From assembly GCA_016217545.1 (NCBI GenBank), contig JACRHT010000012.1, positions 1 through 64,000 of the forward strand: a stretch of DNA of 64,000 nucleotides, written 5' to 3'. Origin of the DNA: Opitutia bacterium. Lineage in GTDB: Bacteria > Verrucomicrobiota > Verrucomicrobiia > Opitutales > Opitutaceae. A program made the translations under genes and the position numbers. Shown piece after piece: positions 59,633 to 64,000 of the stretch (positions are counted from its first letter, which is position 1; each line of letters starts with the position of its first letter). The notes under the pieces were generated by a model. It did not search any database and was not told the DNA's origin. It saw only the letters and a program-made list of their open reading frames with translations.

Positions 59633-60370
59633 TCAAAATTCGTAGCTTGCAGCGAGACTGACCCAGACCTTGCCGCCCGGCGAGGCGCCACTGGGCGACC
59701 AAAACGACCTGGCGCCGTTCGTGCCAGCATAGTGGACGCCGGCCGACAGGACGGTCTGGCCACCGACCCGATAGGGCAGCGTCAGATCGAGTCCGTGATA
59801 GATGTAGGAATCACCGACGCGAGGCGTGGGCAAGTCAGGCAAGGCGTCCTCCGCACGAACGGAACCGAGGTAGACGCGGTAATTCAGAAAGGCGCCCCAG
59901 CTTTTCAGCGCGTATTCGCCGGCGTAACTCAGTTCGCCGATGTCGGCCCGCTGGTCGACCTCGCGCGTGAAGCTGGCAACCAGGCGACCGGGGCCGGCGG
60001 GAAACGAAAGCGACGCGGTCAATTCCGTCGCACGCGACGCATGTCCCAAGGGTGCGTCGCCAAACTGGAAATGCGCGACCTCCCATCCACAGCTGACGCC
60101 CGACTCGGTCGCGTAGGTGTAGCCGGCACTCAGGCCGAGTTCGCTGCGGCTCGCGGCCTCAAACGGCGTCGCGAGCTGCGCCGCAAATTTCCATGATCCG
60201 TCAGCCAGACGCACGGCGGGCGTCACCGTCGCTCCAGCGCGCTCGATGCCGCGCCGCACGAATTTCGAATCGACCGACACGTCTCCCTGGCGCGTCCAAT
60301 CTCCATCCGCCGCGAGCAGCGGCACCGCCGCGAGGCAGTAGGCGAAGAAGATTGAGACGCGCACGGTCAC
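59633..60370 (-). CDS. Putative outer-membrane beta-barrel protein
   Basis: A protein of about 245 aa with a signal peptide (VTVRVSIFFAYCLAAVPLLA, cleavage near LLAAD) and alternating hydrophobic beta strands throughout (GLSAGYTYATESGVSCGWEV, AGEYALKSWGAFLNYRVYLG, then YIYHGLDLTLPYRVGG). It ends in an aromatic outer-membrane terminus (VSLAASYEF). The start SVDSKFVRRGIE resembles the N-termini of TorF-type putative outer-membrane proteins. No ATG fits the signal peptide, so GTG at 60370 (or 60364) is chosen; this is a judgement. The function is unknown. Confidence 0.65.
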   Translation of the reverse strand: MTVRVSIFFAYCLAAVPLLAADGDWTRQGDVSVDSKFVRRGIERAGATVTPAVRLADGSWKFAAQLATPFEAASRSELGLSAGYTYATESGVSCGWEVAHFQFGDAPLGHASRATELTASLSFPAGPGRLVASFTREVDQRADIGELSYAGEYALKSWGAFLNYRVYLGSVRAEDALPDLPTPRVGDSYIYHGLDLTLPYRVGGQTVLSAGVHYAGTNGARSFWSPSGASPGGKVWVSLAASYEF

Positions 60371-60412
60371 AGGAAGGTTGGATTTGGACGGATTGTCCAC
60401 ACACTGGTTCCC

Positions 60413-60799
60413 ATGACCGGCTCGACTCGCAATATCACGCTCGCCGCGGCGGCGCTCGGCTTCACCGGCGTCGCGCTTGGCGCGTTCGGCGCGCACGCCC
60501 TGAAGCCCTCACTCGAGGCCCACGGTTCCGTCGAAACTTGGAAAACCGCCGTGCTCTACCACCTCATGCACGCCGTCGCACTGCTCGCGCTCGCCGGCTG
60601 GCGCGACGCTCACGCGGGCGCGAGCGGACGCGTCGCCGCGCTGTGGGTGGCTGGCGTGATCTTTTTCTCCGGCTCGCTTTACTGGCTGGCGCTGGGCGGA
60701 CCGAAGTTGCTGGGGCCCGTGACCCCGCTCGGCGGCACCGCCTTCCTCGCCGGCTGGGCCCTGCTCGCGTTCCAAGCGTGGAAGCGACCGGTGGCGTGA
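60413..60799 (+). CDS. DUF423-family small membrane protein
   Basis: A 128-aa protein with four membrane helices and the DUF423 signature: AAALGFTGVALGAFGAHALK near the N-terminus, then WKTAVLYHLMHAVALLALA, and SGSLYWLALGG followed by TPLGGTAFLAGW in the second half. The length is typical of this widespread inner-membrane family (E. coli YgdD is a member), whose role is unknown. It is followed after 63 bp by the tRNA nucleotidyltransferase gene. Confidence 0.9.
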   Translation: MTGSTRNITLAAAALGFTGVALGAFGAHALKPSLEAHGSVETWKTAVLYHLMHAVALLALAGWRDAHAGASGRVAALWVAGVIFFSGSLYWLALGGPKLLGPVTPLGGTAFLAGWALLAFQAWKRPVA

Positions 60800-60862
60800 C
60801 GACGCCCGCCTTGCACTGGCGTTGAAAGGTCGCACGCTGAGCCGCACCGGCTCCGCCGCGCC

Positions 60863-62269
60863 ATGCAACTGCCTCCGCCTCTTCTCGCCGCACTCCAAAC
60901 GCTCCGCTCCGCCGGCGGGCGGCCGCGACTCGTCGGCGGCTGCGTGCGCGACTGGCTGCTCGGGCACGAGCCGAAGGACTTCGATGTCGAGGTGTTCGGT
61001 CTCGACTACGAAAAGATGCAGCGCGCGCTCGCGCCGTTCGGTCCGACGGATCTGGTGGGCCGCAGTTTCGGCGTGCTGAAAGTGCGCCTCGCCGGCGCGG
61101 AATACGACTTCTCCCTCCCCCGCCGCGAATCGAAGATCGGCGCCGGGCATCGCGGCTTCGCGGTCGAGCCGGAACCGGATCTCACCGAGGCCGACGCGGC
61201 GGCGCGGCGCGACTTCACGATCAACTCGATCGCCTTCGACCCGCTCGAAAACCGCCTGATCGATCCTCACGGCGGCGAGCGCGACCTGCGCGCGCGCGTG
61301 CTGCGTCACACGAGCGCGGCCTTCGTGGAGGATCCGCTGCGCGTGTTGCGCGCGTTTCAGTTCGCGGCCCGCTTCGATCTCACGCTCGCGCCGGAAACCG
61401 CCGCGCTGTGCCGCTCCATCGCCGATACCTACCGCGAACTCGCCATCGAACGCGTGTGGGGCGAGTGGGACAAGTGGGCGTTGAAGTCGGTCAAGCCCTC
61501 CCGCGGCCTCTTCGTGCTGCGCGAGAGCGGTTGGCTGAAGTTTTTCCCGGAGATCGCCGGACTCGACGGGTTGCGTCAGGAGCCGGAATGGCATCCGGAA
61601 GGCGACGCGTTCGTGCACACGGCGCATTGCCTCGACGCGTTGGTGACGCTCGACGCGTGGAAAAACGGCGACGCGCGCGTGCGGCGCGTGCTGGCGTTGG
61701 CGGTGCTGGCGCACGACTTCGGCAAGGCGACCACGACGCACCAAGCCGAGCGGCGCGGCCAGTTGCGCTGGGTCAGCCCCGGTCACGAAGCCGCGGGCGC
61801 GCCGCTGACGGAGAGTTTCCTGCAGCGCATCGGCGCGCCGCACGACTTGATCGAGTCCGTGCGGCCGCTCGTCGTGAACCACCTCGCGCATCACCACGGG
61901 CAAACGCATTTCCGCGACACCACGGTGCGGCGGCTCGCGCGCAAGATCGCGCCGGCCACGATGGACGAGTTGATCGCCGTGATGACCGCGGACCATCTCG
62001 GCCGGCCGCCACTGGTGTCGGAGGAGGCGTTGCGCCGCATCCACGAATTGCGGGATGCGGCACAGCGCCTCGTGGTGGCCGACCGCGCACCGGAGCCGAT
62101 CCTCTTGGGACGACACCTCATCACGCTGGGCATGAAGCCGGGGCCGCACTTCAAGTCGGCCTTGGACGCAGCGTTCGAGTCGCAGCTCGATGGGGCATTC
62201 CACGACGAGGACGGCGGGATTTTATGGATGAGGAACTATTTGCGGGCGCATCCGCAGTTCCTAAAGTGA
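60863..62269 (+). CDS. tRNA nucleotidyltransferase (CCA-adding enzyme family) with HD domain
   Basis: A 468-aa class II nucleotidyltransferase that adds CCA (or part of it) to tRNA 3' ends. The head has [20 protein letters not shown] with VEVFG (the two Asp of DxD), [11 protein letters not shown], and [20 protein letters not shown]. The C-terminal half carries an HD phosphohydrolase domain ([36 protein letters not shown]), as in the E. coli Cca enzyme. Many genomes split CCA and poly(A) activities; the exact specificity cannot be read. The ATG at 60863 directly precedes the conserved head. Confidence 0.9.
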   Translation: MQLPPPLLAALQTLRSAGGRPRLVGGCVRDWLLGHEPKDFDVEVFGLDYEKMQRALAPFGPTDLVGRSFGVLKVRLAGAEYDFSLPRRESKIGAGHRGFAVEPEPDLTEADAAARRDFTINSIAFDPLENRLIDPHGGERDLRARVLRHTSAAFVEDPLRVLRAFQFAARFDLTLAPETAALCRSIADTYRELAIERVWGEWDKWALKSVKPSRGLFVLRESGWLKFFPEIAGLDGLRQEPEWHPEGDAFVHTAHCLDALVTLDAWKNGDARVRRVLALAVLAHDFGKATTTHQAERRGQLRWVSPGHEAAGAPLTESFLQRIGAPHDLIESVRPLVVNHLAHHHGQTHFRDTTVRRLARKIAPATMDELIAVMTADHLGRPPLVSEEALRRIHELRDAAQRLVVADRAPEPILLGRHLITLGMKPGPHFKSALDAAFESQLDGAFHDEDGGILWMRNYLRAHPQFLK

Positions 62270-62276
62270 CGGCCTC

Positions 62277-63227
62277 ATGTCTTCCCCGAGCCAGCTCGAC
62301 CAACTGAAGCAGTTCACCGTCGTGGTCGCCGACACCGGCGACTTCGCCAGCATGAAGCAATTCGCGCCGCGCGACGCGACGACGAACCCGAGCCTGATCC
62401 TCAAGGCCGCCGCCATGCCCGACTACGCGTGGATCGTCGACAAAGCGGTGAAGGACGCACCCGCCGGCGCCGACCTCGGCGCGGTGATCGACGGGTTGCT
62501 GGTGTTGTTCGGCAGCGAGATTTTGAAAATCGTCCCCGGCCGCGTCTCAACGGAGGTCGACGCACGGTTGTCGTTCGACACGGCGGCGACCGTCGTGAAG
62601 GCCCGCGAGATCATCGCGCGCTACGAGAAAGCGGGCATCGGCCGCGAGCGTGTGCTGATCAAGATCGCGTCGACTTGGGAAGGCATCAAAGCCGCCGAGC
62701 AGCTCGAGAAGGACGGCATCCGCTGCAACCTCACCCTGCTCTTCTCGTTCGCGCAGGCGGTCGCATGCGCCGAGGCGAAAGTGCAGCTCATCTCGCCGTT
62801 CGTCGGACGCATCCTCGACTGGTATAAGAAATCCACGGGCAAGGACTACGCTCCGGCCGAGGATCCCGGCGTGAAGTCGGTCACCGAGATCTACACTTAC
62901 TACAAGAAATACGGCTACAAGACGGAAGTGATGGGTGCTTCGTTCCGTAACACCGGCGAAATCACCGAGCTAGCCGGCTGCGACCTGCTGACGATCAGCC
63001 CGCAACTGCTCGCCGAACTCGCGAAGAGCGACGCGCCGATCACGCGCAAGCTCGACCCGGCCGCGGCGAAGGACGCGGCGATCGCGAAGGTGAGCTTCGA
63101 CGAGAAAAGCTTCCGCTTCGCGCTGAACGAGGACGCGATGGCGACGGAGAAGACCGCGGAAGGCATCCGCCAGTTCTCCGCCGACATCGTGAAACTCGAG
63201 CAACTGCTGGCGAAAAAGCGCGGCTGA
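62277..63227 (+). CDS. tal: Transaldolase
   Basis: A 316-aa class I aldolase of the pentose phosphate pathway that moves a dihydroxyacetone unit between sugar phosphates. The N-terminus has [20 protein letters not shown] and [11 protein letters not shown]. The Schiff-base lysine is in [20 protein letters not shown]. Other blocks are [36 protein letters not shown] and [19 protein letters not shown]. The length equals the E. coli TalB type (317 aa). The gene starts 7 bp after the tRNA nucleotidyltransferase stop, so they share a transcript. The symbol talB would also fit. Confidence 0.96.
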   Translation: MSSPSQLDQLKQFTVVVADTGDFASMKQFAPRDATTNPSLILKAAAMPDYAWIVDKAVKDAPAGADLGAVIDGLLVLFGSEILKIVPGRVSTEVDARLSFDTAATVVKAREIIARYEKAGIGRERVLIKIASTWEGIKAAEQLEKDGIRCNLTLLFSFAQAVACAEAKVQLISPFVGRILDWYKKSTGKDYAPAEDPGVKSVTEIYTYYKKYGYKTEVMGASFRNTGEITELAGCDLLTISPQLLAELAKSDAPITRKLDPAAAKDAAIAKVSFDEKSFRFALNEDAMATEKTAEGIRQFSADIVKLEQLLAKKRG

Positions 63228-63271
63228 GGAGCACGCGCCGACTTGCTCGCAAGCGAGTGCGGCGAGCCAAA

Positions 63272-63308
63272 AGAAAAAGCCCCGGAGCAATCCGGGGCTT
63301 CGTTTTTT
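63272..63308. terminator. Bidirectional intrinsic terminator between transaldolase and S9 peptidase genes
   Basis: AAGCCCCGGA (63277-63286) and TCCGGGGCTT (63291-63300) form a perfect 10-bp stem with a GCAA loop. It is flanked by AAAAA on the left and CGTTTTTT on the right, so it can stop transcription from both convergent genes. Confidence 0.92.
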
Positions 63309-63329
63309 GGCGTGCGCGGTGCGGGCGAA

Positions 63330-64000
63330 TCACTCGCTGCCGGTTTTCGCGGGCATTTCCACCACGCGAAGTTCGCCGGGTTTGGCATGTCCCTTCAACG
63401 ATTCGGAGGGCATGTAGCGAGCCAGGAAGGATTCGACGGCGCGGTAAAACCGGAGCGAGTTCTCGGCTTTTCCGAAACCGTGCCCTTCCTCGGTCTCCAC
63501 GTAGCTCTCGTAGGTTTTGCCGTGTTTTTTGAGCGCGGCTTCGAGCACTTCCCAATTGCTGATCTCAACGCGCGGGTCGTTCAGGCCATAGGCGTGCAAG
63601 GTGGGCACGCGGATGTTGGCGACGTGGGTGACCGGCGAACGGGCGGCCAGGACCTCCGGATCGCGCCCGATCCGGAGTTCGAACACCGCCTTTGAGGCCG
63701 CGCTCTTGCCGAGATCCCACCGGGTGATGAGGCGCAAGTCCGAGACGCCGACGTAGTTGATTCCGACGCGAAAAAGCTCGGGGGTCATCGTGACGCCCGC
63801 GAGCGCGGCGTAGCCACCGTAGCTGGCGCCGATGATGCCGACGCGCTGCGGATCGCACCACCCTTGGGAGATGGCCCATTGCACGGCGTCGGTCAGATCG
63901 TTCTGCATCTTGCCGCCCCATTCGCCATAGCCGGCGTGCTCGAACGAACTCCCGTAGCCGCCCGAGCCACGGTAGTTCACCTGCAGGACGGCGTAGCCGC
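63330..64000 (-). CDS. S9-family prolyl oligopeptidase-type peptidase (C-terminal part)
   Basis: The reading frame continues beyond the right edge of the window; about 223 C-terminal residues are visible. It is the catalytic alpha/beta-hydrolase domain of an S9 peptidase: VNYRGSGGYGSSFEHAGYGE, the nucleophile in IGASYGGYAALAG, the Asp in YGLNDPRVEISN and the His in TEEGHGFGKAENS complete the triad in the right order. Such enzymes (acylaminoacyl or dipeptidyl peptidase type) usually have an N-terminal beta propeller, which would be outside the window. The substrate cannot be told. Confidence 0.9.
   Translation of the reverse strand, partial: GYAVLQVNYRGSGGYGSSFEHAGYGEWGGKMQNDLTDAVQWAISQGWCDPQRVGIIGASYGGYAALAGVTMTPELFRVGINYVGVSDLRLITRWDLGKSAASKAVFELRIGRDPEVLAARSPVTHVANIRVPTLHAYGLNDPRVEISNWEVLEAALKKHGKTYESYVETEEGHGFGKAENSLRFYRAVESFLARYMPSESLKGHAKPGELRVVEMPAKTGSE

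Noticed and set aside
63241-63266. Another REP-like element (TTGCTCGCAAGCGAG) after transaldolase
   Set aside because: It has a short hairpin but no GTAG foot and no inverted partner; at most a decayed unit, and too weak to list.
1-64000. CRISPR arrays, prophage or complete insertion sequence
   Set aside because: No regularly spaced direct repeats, phage structural genes or intact transposase genes were seen; the only mobile-element coding trace is the IS3 fragment at the left edge.

Overview
The window is GC-rich chromosomal DNA of a Gram-negative bacterium, most likely an Opitutaceae-type member of the Verrucomicrobiota. This is inferred from the combination of TonB-dependent receptors, PEP-CTERM proteins ending in VPEPSTYA plus a membrane helix and an Arg-rich tail, autotransporter-type beta-strand repeats, a homospermidine synthase, and several families of palindromic repeats with GTAG feet. 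No rRNA, tRNA, CRISPR array or intact mobile element is visible.

Layout. 1-5.4 kb: an IS3 transposase remnant, a LecB/PA-IIL-type calcium lectin, small membrane proteins, a tandem pair of paralogous anchored proteins and an Esterase_D hydrolase. 5.5-9.9 kb: a MacA/MacB-like ABC export operon (adaptor, ATPase, two FtsX-type permeases). 10-15 kb: an ECF sigma factor with an overlapping membrane partner, a TMTC-like TPR membrane protein coupled to methylglyoxal synthase, and a TetR regulator with an SDR and two matching operator-like palindromes. 15-27 kb: an M14 carboxypeptidase, a YXWGXW-type lipoprotein, asparaginyl-tRNA synthetase, an ADOP-type permease, and two divergent PEP-CTERM proteins (an M23 peptidase and a 1167-aa repeat protein).

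27-32.4 kb holds an acyl-CoA cluster: a B12-binding/MeaB-type GTPase fusion, an acyl-CoA mutase with isobutyryl-type specificity residues (together a split IcmF), an unknown small secreted protein with more AT-rich sequence, and a biotin-dependent carboxyltransferase. The three enzyme genes each carry a different palindromic GTAG element inserted in frame. 32.6-36.2 kb: a secreted signal-peptidase-like protein, a hybrid sensor kinase with its NarL-type regulator, and a DUF1579-like protein. 36.3-48.1 kb: two consecutive kinase / LytTR regulator / TonB-receptor modules on the minus strand, the first also containing an oligopeptide-binding-type protein without a transporter.

48.3-59.5 kb is dominated by minus-strand arginine and polyamine genes: rplM-rpsI, argC-argJ, homospermidine synthase, ornithine decarboxylase, argB, argD, argF, then argG beyond a plus-strand pseudopilin gene. 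Ornithine can thus flow to arginine (ArgF, ArgG) or to putrescine and homospermidine from adjacent genes. 59.6-64 kb: an outer-membrane-type protein, a DUF423 protein, tRNA nucleotidyltransferase, transaldolase, and the C-terminal part of an S9 peptidase that runs off the window.

The most notable feature is the set of at least seven REP/REPIN-like elements. They have different stems but share GTAG feet, and three of them are translated as linkers inside metabolic enzymes.
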